Shown: positions 46,531-58,599 of the stretch, piece after piece | Numbering within the stretch: the first letter of the stretch is position 1 | How the letters are laid out: each line of letters begins with the position of its first letter | Position numbers and translations under genes: made by a program | NCBI GenBank assembly: GCA_029255685.2 | Contig: CM055319.2 | Location: forward strand, 28,925,568 to 28,989,567 | Length of the DNA stretch: 64,000 nt | Source of the DNA: Silene conica | Taxonomy: Eukaryota > Streptophyta > Magnoliopsida > Caryophyllales > Caryophyllaceae | Reading direction: 5' to 3' | Notes under the pieces: generated by a model | Told to the model about the DNA's origin: nothing | Databases searched by the model: none | What the model saw: the letters and a program-made list of their open reading frames with translations, nothing else

Positions 46531-47267
46531 AAATCCTCTAATATTATTATTGTGAGATAATAATAATACTAATAATAAAAGTTATATACTAGTTTCATAT
46601 TCTAATTAAGAGATTAGAATTGTTTAAGGAAAACCGATTTTGGCACTAGCTTGTTTTAAGTTTCGGTTCAATCAAGGGTTGTCTTGGTGCATCACAAAGG
46701 AGGTGTTCTTGTTGAACATTGGAGGATCATCCTTGCTATATTTTGGACCGTGTGTAAGGGTTCGAAATCTCCTTATTTCCGCATTTTATAAGCATGCATA
46801 AGATCATTTTATAAGTTAATTAAAATGTTAATTACATTTATGTTTAGTATGACTAATATATTAGTTTATGAGTAACTATAAACCCAACAATTGGTATCAG
46901 AGCAATTGTTGGGTTTATAGTTACTTATAAACTAATATATTAGTCATACAAAACATAAATGTAATTAACATTTTAATTAATTTATAAAATGATCTTATGC
47001 ATGCTTATAAAATGCGGAAATAAGGAGATTTCGAACCCTTACACACGGTCCAAAATATAGCAAGGATGATCCTCCAATGTTCAACAAGAACACCTCCTTT
47101 GTGATGCACCAAGACAACCCTTGATTGAACCGAAACTTAGAACAAGCTAGTGCCAAAATCGGTTTTCCTTAAACAATTCTAATCTCTTAATTAGAATATG
47201 AAACTAGTATATAACTTTTATTATTAGTATTATTATTATCTCACAATAATAATATTAGAGGATTTTT
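46528..47267. repeat. 362-bp near-perfect palindrome centred on a copia primer-binding site
   Basis: Left arm 46528-46889 is the 3' part of a plus-strand copia LTR (...AACCCAACA). Right arm 46907-47267 is its reverse complement. I count four mismatches over 361-362 bp. The 17-bp centre ATTGGTATCAGAGCAAT is the primer-binding site plus AAT, and its ends (ATTG/CAAT) extend the stem, leaving a loop of nine bases. Confidence 0.92.
46531..46889 (+). repeat. Copia LTR fragment (3' part), plus orientation
   Basis: Begins at AATCCTCTAATATT within the LTR and ends AACCCAACA, followed by the primer-binding site ATTGGTATCAGAGC (46890-46903). It forms the left arm of the palindrome. Confidence 0.85.
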
Positions 47268-48115
47268 TGTTATTATTTTTCTCACCCTTAGAAAAATTTC
47301 ACAAGCATAAAGATTTTTTTTTGAATTGTAAGCTACTTACATATTTATGTAGGTGTTGCTTGGGGTTTAAGGGAGGCCGCGTATGGGGAAGAACAAGAGG
47401 GAACCAATTCCCTTTCCCATGTAATTAGGGTGGCTAGTAGGTGGTTAGTCTCTAAAACACTTTAATGATTATGTTTTTATCAATTAATAAAACATCCATA
47501 ATACTCTTCATTTAGCCGCCCAAATCGGCACATGTGCATTCAAAATGGACTTTATTTTACCATTTTATCAACTTCACAATTGTATATTATATAACATAGA
47601 ATATGTCACAATATTATAAAATAACAATTGTTTTAATCTAATCATACATATTTAACAAGTAAATATTATTCATAAATTAATAAATCATATTTATAAAGTT
47701 GACTAGTAATTCGAAATTACTATTAAATAAAATGGTCATTCATAATAATCGTCAATACGCTTTACAACTTTTGTAATAATTATAACCCAATTCATTCTAA
47801 TCACGATATTATAAAATATCGTTTTATTGTTTAATAATTGACACGTTTCAATTTTAAACATAAATCTTACAATAAGATTTAACCTCTGATTTCTCGGTAT
47901 ACGAGTTTAAGGAATATGATCAAATCGTATCATTATACATTTAATCACTTTAACAATTAAGGGAATTGTCCTAAAGGTGTGACCTAAAGGGATAACTGAG
48001 CACCACCGTCATACGACAATAATGTCAAACTCTAGCTAGCCAATCATTACCGATTAATGTTGGTCAATTGACTAATATAAATCGTATCATCCCTTGCGCA
48101 TTATCGTCATGAGAT
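46907..48115 (-). repeat. Copia LTR, minus orientation (lacks its last ~55 bp)
   Basis: Starts TGTTGGGTTTATAG; its first 361 bp form the right arm of the palindrome. It ends at CGTCATGAGATA, before the GTGCGATCAC...CCCAACA terminus, and runs directly into the next LTR. Confidence 0.8.
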
Positions 48116-48118
48116 ACC

Positions 48119-49351
48119 TGTTAGGTTTAGTTATCTCATAAACTAATTATTTTAGTCATACTAAACATGATTTTAATTAACATTTTAATTAACATATTAT
48201 TAGATCTTATGCATGCTAAATATATGCGGAAATGGGAGAAATTCGAACCCTTACACACGGTCTAAATAATAGCAAGGATGATCCTCCAAGCATTCAACAA
48301 GAACACCTCCTTTGTGATGCACCAAGACAACCCTTGGTTGAACCGAAACTTTGAGTATGCTAGTACTAAAAATCGGTTTTCCTTAAAACAATTCTAATCT
48401 CTTAATTAGAATTACAACACTAATATTATAACTTATTACTATTAGTATTATTATTATCTCATAATAATTTTAGAGGTTTTAGTATAGTTTTCTCACACTA
48501 GAAAACTTGGCTTAGTTAGAATGAATTATATCCTTGCTAATGAACAATTCAGATTTTGATAAGCATTTGGTGTGGTTGCCGTGAGATGCTCATAGAAAGC
48601 ACCAAGGAGTGCTTTTTGTCTTATCAAAAACACTTAGGGTGGCTCAAAGTGATATTCTCTATGTTTGTGTTTTATTGTGTACTCAAGACCAATAAACACA
48701 CCCATTAATACCTTCTTAAAACCGGCACCCATAAAATACACTTCCATTTTATCAATTGTCATTTATACAATTGTACATGTGTGACATACCTTATGTCATA
48801 ATAATATAAGATACAATTTTTTTAATCTAAAATGCATATTTATCAAATAAATATCATTTATAAATTAAATAAATCATATTCAATAAATTGACAAGTAATT
48901 CGAAATTACTAATATATAAAATGGTTATCATATTAATCGTCAATATGATTTACAACACTTGTAATAATCTACAACCCGATTCATTCTAATTTCGACATTT
49001 CATAAATATCGTTTAATGTTTGATAGTTGACATGATTCAATTTCAAACATAACTCTTACATTAAGATTTAACCTCTGATTTCTCAATATACGAGTTTAAG
49101 GATCTGATAAACTCGTATCAAAATACACTTGATCATTATATCAATTAAGGGAATTGTCCTAAAGGTGTGACCTAAAGGGATGAACTGACCACCACCGTCA
49201 TACGACAGTAATGTCATCAAACTCTAGTTAGCCAATCATTACCGATTAATGTTGGTCAGTTGACTAATATAATTCGTATCATCCCTTGCGTATTCTCGTC
49301 ATGAGATTTAATTACGTGATCGCACTATTGTTGAGGACACATTTCCCAACA
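48119..49351 (-). repeat. 3' LTR of gag-only copia copy IV (complete)
   Basis: TGTTAGGTTTAGTT...CATTTCCCAACA, 1233 bp, followed by the polypurine complement AACTCCCACTTG (49352-49363). The most complete single LTR of this family in the window and the best reference for its length. Confidence 0.88.
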
Positions 49352-51639
49352 AACTCCCACTTGTCCTTGACAAGTGTGCGTCACCAATTCTCTTGTCCTA
49401 TTACAATCTCCCACCCAATGCAAGGTGTCTCTCTGAGGTCGTACTTGCATTCGATCATATCATGAGTGGTTTCCTCGATCTGGAGAATAACTGTTTGACC
49501 GTAATTATCTACCATAGATACCTTCCGAGCGTGGCCACGCTTTTCCAGTTAACTTCTCCTCGAGTGGCCTTGAGATTTGAACAACCCTGACAAGGGGTGG
49601 ACAATTTATATCGCACTACTTCCTTCAACTAGTCACAGTCAGTCACAACCCAAAGCAATCCCATTTGACTCCAGTTACGAAAAGTCGTAGAGAATGGATC
49701 AAGGTTATGCCTAAACTGTACCATCTTGGGAGAGTAGTCTTTAGTCTAAGAATTGACTCACAAGAATACTATATCATCTCTTGCCACGACCCAGCTATTA
49801 TAAAATTTCCAGAACTCTATAAGCGGTCACATTGCCCGACAGAGTGTCTCTTGCAGTCTGCCTATGTGATCGACTAGTCATCACATATGACTCTATGGCA
49901 CTTGAACTTGCCATCAGTCGCCTCACATTCTAGTCGCTTTGAGACGTCACCTCATGTAAGCGGCTAGGGGCTATACTAAGTCAATCCAGTTCACTTATGG
50001 GGTTCAAAATTGTCTCTTACAACCCATTTGGATTTTGAAAAAGTATCTTTCATTTTGAGTTAATTATAACTCAAATGACATTGTCATGCAAAATAGTCAA
50101 TACTATTGCATTTGATGCACGATCATCTATTTGTATTAGTGTTTTGCGAATAAACATTTTATTCATGATTGCAAAACTTACAAATTTGGTCTCTTTCCGA
50201 CTCATATTATCTCACATAATATGATCTTAATTGAGCACATATCTAGAACTTATTCTAGATCTTGAGTTTCCTTTCCTGAAGAAAGCTCCCACTGTTATCT
50301 TATAACTCGTGACGTATGGATATATTAGAGGGATTAAAGAATCACTCGAAATTACTTAGTCACTCATGTGCTGAAATCTATATTGTAGTTATTAATGATT
50401 TCATCTTTCTTATAATTTTTCAATCATCTTGGCAATTTGATCATGGTTTTATTCATCAATATGAATCACGTATAACTATTTTGATTTCTAATGGGCGACC
50501 TTTTATTATCAATATAATAAACCTTCCCGTAAAGCTCCATTATCTTATGATATAAGGTATTAGTTCATCTAGAATTGAAAACCTCTTATTCTTTACACTT
50601 TAAAGAATCACCCATCCTCTCTAAATGGTAGGCTTAATTCTTTTAATGAATATCGCTCCCACTAAAAACAATATCACTCGATCTCTTAAATGAACCTTTC
50701 ATTTCTTGCATGTAAATCTTATTTATAACTTGAATCATTATCACCATCACTATTCCTATAGTGATCTACCTTTATTCAATCGTCATCATATGAATTCCTA
50801 ACATCACTTTTCAATACAACTTATACTACTGTCGAGGGTACTGAGATGATTTCTCCTCTATTATCTTATAATTTTGAGAATATCATTATTTCAAGGAACC
50901 GATTTCCTTCCGTTTTCATACGGGGTTTCTTGTATCCTCTCTTTGAAAACAATGAACATAAGGAACATTTCCTCTTGTGTCCTCCCCTAGTTTCTTCAGT
51001 GTCCTCTCGTAGTTTCTTTGTTTCTTCATTTAGGGTTCTTCTTAAGCTCCCTTGTGGGATTCTTCTCTAAGATCCTACATTTATATCATTGGTTTGCGGG
51101 CGAAAATCTTTCTCCCACTATATGCTTTTAACAATAACCTTTATTCGTATAAGGATAGCTATTTTCGATTTAACCAATGTATGTGAATGATTGAAAGGTT
51201 ATATAGATGTGTTGAATTCATTTTCATTTTCACTTAAAATGAAAATCTTATAATGAACTAATAATGTCTCATTTTGATTGAAAGTATCTCATGGAGTGTA
51301 GTTCTCCGTTTTAATCAACACTTAGATTATATTTTATATTGATCGTATCAATGTTTCGTGATAAAATCACTTTTATTCATGTTTTAACAAGGTATGCAAT
51401 TTATTTTAGAAATCAAGTAATTGATTAAGAACAAAAGTAGTGACTCGGGTTGAAAACCAAGTCACTAATATCCGAAATTACAACCATTGTTTTAGGATCC
51501 AAATCCTTGTCTTACAAGAAAGTAAATTGTTCTAGGAAATAAAATGCAAAATATGAAAGAAGACAATAATGAAAATTAGAGCCAAGCTCTTAAGTCTTCA
51601 ATCAATTGGATGCTACCATAGCCATCCATGTAAGGAACT

Positions 51640-52637
51640 TCAAGCTTTCTTTTCCTTGCCCTTATCTTTATAAGGTGCCCCTTTAAAACAATTAAAAAGA
51701 GGTGAGAGTCAACAACTTGTATCGACATACAAAAGTTGACAAAATAACACGAATTTAAACGAGAATTATAACCCACTGCAAGAACCTTTCCAGCTTTGAG
51801 GTCGCTTAAGTATTTGGGGCAATTTCGCTTCCAATGTCCTAACCTCGTGCAATAATGGCACTTGTCTTCAGATTTTGAAGACGAGGTGGAAGCGCCTTTC
51901 GAAAAGGTCTTTTCTTTGGCCGGTTTGGGCTTGAACGTTTTCTTACCCTTGCCTTTGAAGACATTCCTTTTGAAGTTTGTTTTCCCCTTCTTCTCGATGT
52001 TCAAGACATCTTTAGTGGAACTTTCATGAAGTCCCATATCTCTCTCGGCTTGGACGAGCATCTTATGCAATTCATCCAATGCGGTCTCTTGACTTCGCAT
52101 ATTAAAATTCACCCGGAATTGAGCATAAGATTTCACCTTATTGAGAGAGTGAAGGACTCGATCAATGATGAGTGAGTCGGGAATATCAACTCCTTGCACT
52201 AGTTTGAGCACATGAGGGCTTATCTTTTTCCCTTCCTTCAATCTAATGTCGAAGAAGGCGGAAGCCGCCTCATATTGAATCACCCTTGGAGTTTGCGAAA
52301 ACATTGTCGCAAGCTTGGTGTATATCTCATATGATGTGGTTAACTTGATCATACTCCTTTGGAGATCCGACTCCATGGAGAAGATAAGCACATTCTTAAG
52401 AGCGGAGGACTCTTTCATGTAGGCTTCATAGGCCTAGCGATTTTGGACCGAGGAACGAGCGGTCGGAGCGGTCGGAGCGGCTTCGGATAGGTAACGAGTC
52501 TTATCGTCACCTTGAGCGGCCAAAAGTAATTGCGCATCCCAATCCTTAAAATTGGAACCATGCTTATCGAGTTTACAACGATCCATAAAGGATCGAAGCC
52601 ATGATACGTTAGTGAGAGGTGGAGCGTTGGTTGCCAT
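51640..52637 (-). pseudogene. gag: Copia gag of copy IV (nonsense codon, small deletion)
   Basis: Same protein as in copy II, starting MATNAPPLTNVSWL at 52635-52637. A TAG replaces a Glu codon at about 52434 (after ARSSVQNR), ending the protein at 67 residues. About eight codons are missing where copy II reads ELAETLKTQD. The zinc knuckle is intact (CHYCTRLGHWKRNC). The predicted intron is 51681-51772 (92 bp, GT-AG): exon 1 of 865 nt plus exon 2 of 41 nt gives 906 nt, a multiple of three, and ends ...DKGKEKKA at the same stop position as copy II. Unspliced, the frame reads on to 51576 by chance. Confidence 0.85.
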
Positions 52638-53153
52638 TGATGATGTTGAAAATTAAACTACAATAAAGATGAAGGAATTAAAACAACGTCATTTTTAAAA
52701 AACTCGTAAATAATTTTAAACAAGTTTAGTTTATTTACTTAATGATCTCTTACCCAATTAAGTAAATAATCCCGAGACCCAAACCCATACTAATTCCGGC
52801 ACGGTATAGCCGATTCAACCCGTATTGGTATAATTTGGTGGATTAACCTTTTAATCGGTTCTACCTTAGAACTCTCGGTCGATAATTTTCTAAAAATCGT
52901 CTTTAGCCCGAACTTATTGCAACTACAGTTACGAATACTTTCGTTGAGATCGACCAAATTTCAAGGTGTAATCTTTATTACCCCACTTACCCAACGTGAC
53001 AATTTTAGTACCCCGGTATAGCCGAGCCTACGTTCTTGTGAAGAAGGGATTCATGGGTCCATACTTTTTGGTAAGGCTAAGTCTCAATAGTTATTTGTAA
53101 GAGATCTAGTCAAATTATTATCTATCTCCGTTTAAGTGAACTAAGTCGGTGAA

Positions 53154-53426
53154 TTATCGATAAAATAAATGACTAGGTCGACTAAATCGAAAAATGCATG
53201 AGACGATATCTGACGATTTGGCTATGCATGCAAACATATAAAAAGCAAATAAAAGCATAAAAATAAACCCTAGTATGGCCTTTCCTAGAAAAGAAATAAT
53301 AAAATTACAAATTCGGAAACCAACTCCTTTGGTCCCTTGAACTTCACGAGGCACGCACTTCGAGGTAAACACCGTCTTGGTCGGAACTCCTTTCCGAATG
53401 GCACCGTCTTCAAGGATCTCCGGCAT
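53154..53426 (-). other. Conserved 90-codon frame in the gag leader
   Basis: Starts MPEILEDGAIRKGV and lies ~0.5 kb upstream of gag on the same strand. The copy at 62599-62871 differs by one residue. Copy II has lost the ATG and is frameshifted in the C-terminal half. The C-terminal part is hydrophobic. No known domain. It could be an upstream ORF or exon of the element, or chance conservation between recent copies. Confidence 0.35.
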
Positions 53427-55077
53427 TTACAAAAATTACAACTTTTCTAGTCTACTTTATACATTATAAAATAGAAATAAATTACAATTGGGTGATACGA
53501 GATCACAAAATTACAACCGAATCGGTAACCCCTTACATTACGGGAAATACCGATTTAAAAACTAAGGCCATACTAAGTAAATTACATAATCCAAAATTAC
53601 GTAAATAAAATCATGACATTCATAATTAAAGTATGCAATGCTTATGAATATATGAACTATCATGCAAACCCTAAGCCAAATCGTCCTATTTAAATATCAA
53701 TAATATAAATAGTTATTGTATACCTCGGTTTTATGGAATTGCGTGTTTTAACGTTTAACAACACTATGCATAATGTGAATCGGAATTCACTCTTAAGTTA
53801 ATCATCCCAACTCTTTTAGGTTTCAAAATTTAGTCTTACTCAACATGATTTAACTTATTATAATAATATTGTTCGGTATTAACTCGGTTTTACGGGAAAA
53901 ATAATATAAAAATCGAAAAGAGTCATAAAAATTTCGAAAATTTCAAAATTCAAATTTTGAAAATTCTAGAATGTTCTTAAAATTTCAGAACTTTAAAAAT
54001 ATTAGTATTTATACGGTTTTAACATATATTTCGAAAATAAGACGTAAAACTAGCATTTTAAGTCGGAAAATTCAATAATTAGATCCATAAATGCAAATAA
54101 AATACTAATAATAATTTTACACTTTCCAAAATACTTTAAGAACGTAAAATGGACAGAAAATTAAATGGCACACTGCCCAATAGCCGAAATTTTTAATTAC
54201 ATGACTCTTGTTATTCAATTTTAAATGCAACTTTTTAACAATTAAAATTAAATAAAAACAGAAACTTTTGGCTCCCAAGAATAACTTAGTGATGAACATA
54301 TCATATATTACTAAAATGGGTTAAATTTTCCGGCCATTTTGACAACTATTGCAAATTTTAACGATTTTCATCATATATCGTACGATTTTAACCTTTAAAA
54401 TTATTTCTCAAGCATAAAATAAGATAAAAATCTCGAAATTTTTATATATGCTGGAAATAATATGTATGACATCGTGTTAAATTTTTATGGCCAAATTCCA
54501 ACTTAAACTATTAAAGTCGAAATAATGTCACTAATTACCCGATTTTTACATTAAAAATCTATAATAATGCAATATATGAGATAAATTTCTGGAAAATTTA
54601 GCATACATTTTAAATATTGCATGTGACATACTCATAAATATTTATAGTGAAATTCGTAATATAACTATAAAAACCCATTTTTATTCATCTTATTGCATTT
54701 TAACAGTTAAAACTCATATCCCATGTATTATAAGTCCATAATTTACGAAAATTCATATTCATAACATAGGATATACATGTGAAAACATACTGAAAAATCT
54801 CGGCCAAAAGATGATTTTAACTATTTTTCCCAAAATAAACAATTTTTAACCATTAAAAATCAATAAAACCGAAAAATAAAATACCAATGAACAATATATA
54901 TGTAAAATATATTCCAAATATCCTAAAAACATTTTAGAATCAGTAGGTATTCATGCATAAATTATTTCGGCCATATCATATACTAAACAAAATATCAATT
55001 TTATTTTTTTTATCCTAATAACTCCGTAAAAACGTAAACTGAAAGCATGCAAACAACCTAGTTGCTCTGGTACCAAT

Positions 55078-55202
55078 TGATATTTTAGGCAACCTCCAAA
55101 AATTACTTATACATATATATTTTCCCTTATACTAAATATATTAATATACCAATTGGTAAACATTGCTCTGGCATTAATAAATGTTTTCCTTCTAATTTAG
55201 CC
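55078..55202. other. Junction filler between copies IV and V
   Basis: About 125 bp of AT-rich sequence that begins with a scrap resembling the end of gag exon 1 (TTTTAGGCAACCTCC) and includes TTGGTAAACATTGCTCTGG, reminiscent of a scrambled primer-binding site. Similar to the filler at 28620-28741. Confidence 0.5.
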
Positions 55203-57681
55203 ATTATTGCACGAGGATCGGTCATTGGAAGCGTAACTGCCCCAAATACTTCAGCGATCTCAAAAATGGGAAGGCAACCGCCGTAGGTAATAATTCTCGT
55301 TTAAATTCATGTCATTTATCAACTTATGTATAGTGATACAAATGTGTTGATATTTACCCTTTTTAATTGTTTTAAAGGGCCACCTCCTAATAATGATAAG
55401 GGCAAGGAGAAGGAAGCATAAGGTTCCTTACTTGGATGGCTACGGTAGCATCCAATTGATCGAAGAATTGAAGAGCTAGGCTCTAATTTTCATACCGTCT
55501 TCTTTCATATTTTGCATTTTATTTATGGAACAATTTACTTTCTTGTAAGACAAGGATTAAAATCCTAAAACAGTGGTTGTAATTTTGGATATTGGTGACT
55601 TGGTTTTCAACCGGAGTCACTACTTTTGTTCTTAATCAATGTCTTGATTTCTCAAATAAATTGCATACCTTGTTAAAACATGAATAATTGTGATTTTATC
55701 ACGCAATAAACTTTGATACGATCAATATAAAATAATCAAAGTGTTGATTAAAACGGAGAACATCAAAGTGTTGATGATCATTTTAAGTGAAAATGAGAAT
55801 GTATACATCACCCCTATAAAACTTCAAACATTCATATGCATTGGTTGAATCGAAATTGCTATCCTTATACAAGTAAAGGTTATTGTTAAAAGGATAGAGT
55901 GGGAGAAAATATTTCGCTCGCAAACCAATGATATAAATACAGGATCTTAGAGAAGATTCCTACATAGGAGTCTTGAGAAGAACCCTAAATGAATGAATTG
56001 AAGAAACTACGAGAGGACACTGAAGAAACTACGGGAGGACACACGAGGAAAGGTTCCTTATATTCATTGTTTCAAAGAGAGGATATAATGAAACCCCGTA
56101 TGTAATCGGAAGGAAAACGGTTCCTTAATAAATGATTTTTTCTAGATTTATAAGATAAAAGATAAGAAATCATCTCAATTCTCTCAATGTAGTTATAAGG
56201 AAATTATCATGTCATATTCGTCTCGAGGAAACGAAGACATGAAAAGAGGGTGATGATTGATTGAATGAAAATAGATCAGTATAGGGATAGTGATAGTAAT
56301 AATGATTCAAGTGATAAATAAAGATTTACATGCGAGAAATGAAAAGTTCATTTAAGAGATCGAGTGATATTGTTTTCAGTGGGAGCGATATTCATTAAAA
56401 GAATTAAGCCTACCATTTAGAGAGGATGGGTGATTCTTTAAAGTGTAAAGAATAAGAGGTTTTCAATTCTAGATGAACAAATACTTTATATCATAAGATG
56501 ATAGAGCTTTACGGGAAGATTTATTATATTGATAATAAAAGGTCGCCCATTAGAAATCAAAGTGGTTAAATATGTTATCCATATTGATGAAATAGCCAAG
56601 ATGCTTGAAAATAGTAAGAGTGATGATATCACTAATAACTACAATATAAATTTCAGCACATAAGTGACTAGATAATTTCGAGTGATTCTTTAATCCCTCT
56701 AGTATATCAATACGTCACGAGTTATAAGATAACAGTGGGAGCTTCCCCCAGAATAGGAATCTCCTGATCTAGAATGGGTTCTAGATATGTGCTCAAATAA
56801 AATCATATTATGTGAGATAATATGAGTCGGAAGGAGACCAAAATTTGTAAGTTTTGCAATCATGAATAAAAGGTTTATTCGCAAAACATGAATACAAATA
56901 GATGATCGTGCATCAAATGCAATGAAATAGTGTTGACTATTTTACATGACAATGTCATTTTAGTTATAATTAACTCAAAATGAAAGATACTTTGTCAAAA
57001 TCCAAATGGGTTGTGAGAGACAATATTGAACCCCATAAGTGAACTGGATTGACTTAGTATAGCCCCTAGCCGCTTACATGAGGTGACATCTCAAAGCGAC
57101 TAGAATGTGAGGCGACTGATGGCGAGTTCAAGTGTCAGAGAGTCATATGTGATGACTAGTCGATCACATAGGCAGACTGCAAGAGACACTCTGCTGGGCA
57201 ATGTGACCGCTTATAGAGTTCTGGAAATTTTATAATAGCCGGGTCGTGGCGAGAGCTGCTATAGTATTCTAGTGAGTCAATTCTTAGACTAAAGACTACT
57301 ATCCCAAGATGGTATAGTTTAGGCATAACCTTGATCCATTCTCTACGACTTTTCGTAACTGGAGTCAAATGGGATTGCTTCAGGCTGTGACTGACTGTGA
57401 CTAGTTGAAGGAAGTAGTGCGATAGAAATTGTCCACCCCTTGTCAGGGTTGTTCAAATCTCAAGGCCACTCGAGGAGAAGTTAAATGGAAATGCGTGGCC
57501 ACGCTCGGAAGGTATCTATGGTAGATAATTCCGGTCAAACAGTTATTCTCCAGATCGAGGAAACCACCCATGATATGATCGAATGCAAGTACGACCTTAG
57601 AGAGACATCTTGCATTGAGTGGGAGATTGTAATAGGACAAGAGAATTGGTGACGCACACTTGTCGAGGACAAGCGGGAGAT
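55203..57681 (+). mobile_element. Gag-only copia copy V (5' truncated)
   Basis: Plus-strand copy starting inside the gag zinc knuckle (ATTGCACGAGGATCGG), with an intact last knuckle Cys, the predicted intron (GT at ~55286 to AG at ~55377), exon 2 ending in GCA TAA at the same place as other copies, the 3' non-coding region and the polypurine tract ending CGGGAGAT at 57681. Short antisense frames at 57156-57368 and 57443-57747 recur in the other copies and are not genes. Confidence 0.85.
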
Positions 57682-58599
57682 TGTTGGGAAATGTGTCCTC
57701 AACAATAGTGCGATCACATAATTAAATCTCATAACGAGAATGCGCAAGGGATGATACGATTTATATTAGTCAACTGACCAACATTAATCGGTAATGATTG
57801 GCTAGCTAGAGTTTGACATTACTGTCATATGACGGTGGTGGTCAGTTGATCCCTTTAGCTCACACCTTTAGGACAATTCCCTTAATGGATAAAGTGATCA
57901 AATGTATATTGATACGATTTGATCATATTCCTTAAACTCGTATACCGAGAAATCAGAGGTTAAATCTTATTGTAAGATTTATGTTTAAAAATGAAACGTG
58001 TCAATTATTAAACAATAAACGATATTTTATAATATCGTGATTAGAATGAATCGGGTTATAATAAATACAAAAGTTGTAAATCGTATTGACGATAAATTAT
58101 GAATGACCATTTTATATGTTCGTAATTTCGAATTACATGTCGAAATAATAAATATGATTTATTTAATTTTCAAATGGTATTTATAAATGATAAATAAGCA
58201 TTTTTAAATTAGAACAATTGTTATCATAGTGTAACACTTTTGTTGTCACACTTATACAATTGATTAAAAGACAAAGATAAAATGGACTACATTTTAAGTG
58301 GTAGTGCCGGTTTCATGGGGATGATTAAGGGTGTTTAAATTGTGTTTTAAAAGTTAAAGACACAATAATTACCTATCATTAAACCTAATGCTTAGGGTAA
58401 TATACCTAGATCATTGATAAACCAAAAGAGCTTTATCTTTTATCCTTCCCCATGCCATAGCCGGCTACCCCTTCCCCATACCCACTTAATTAGTTTAACT
58501 AGCTTAAATTAATTATGTGAGCTATATATAACCTAAGCAACATTCATCCTACTTCTTCTTCTTAGCCGAAAAATTTCCTAAGTAAGAAGAAAATTTCAC
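57682..58599 (+). repeat. LTR of copy V, first part
   Basis: TGTTGGGAAATGTGTCCTC... following the polypurine tract. It is split by a chromovirus-type solo LTR at 58600 and resumes at 61546. It matches the long LTR form, including the TTTTCAAATGGTATT site where copy II's LTR is truncated. Confidence 0.85.

Larger units (their letters stand above)
49352..55077 (-). mobile_element. Internal region of gag-only copia copy IV
   Basis: 5.7 kb with the same layout as copy II: polypurine tract, ~2.3 kb non-coding, gag (51640-52637), ~2.4 kb leader, primer-binding site at 55064-55077 with one change (TGGTACCAGAGC). No pol domain. No LTR follows the primer-binding site: at 55078 the sequence passes into filler and then copy V on the other strand. 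Confidence 0.87.
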
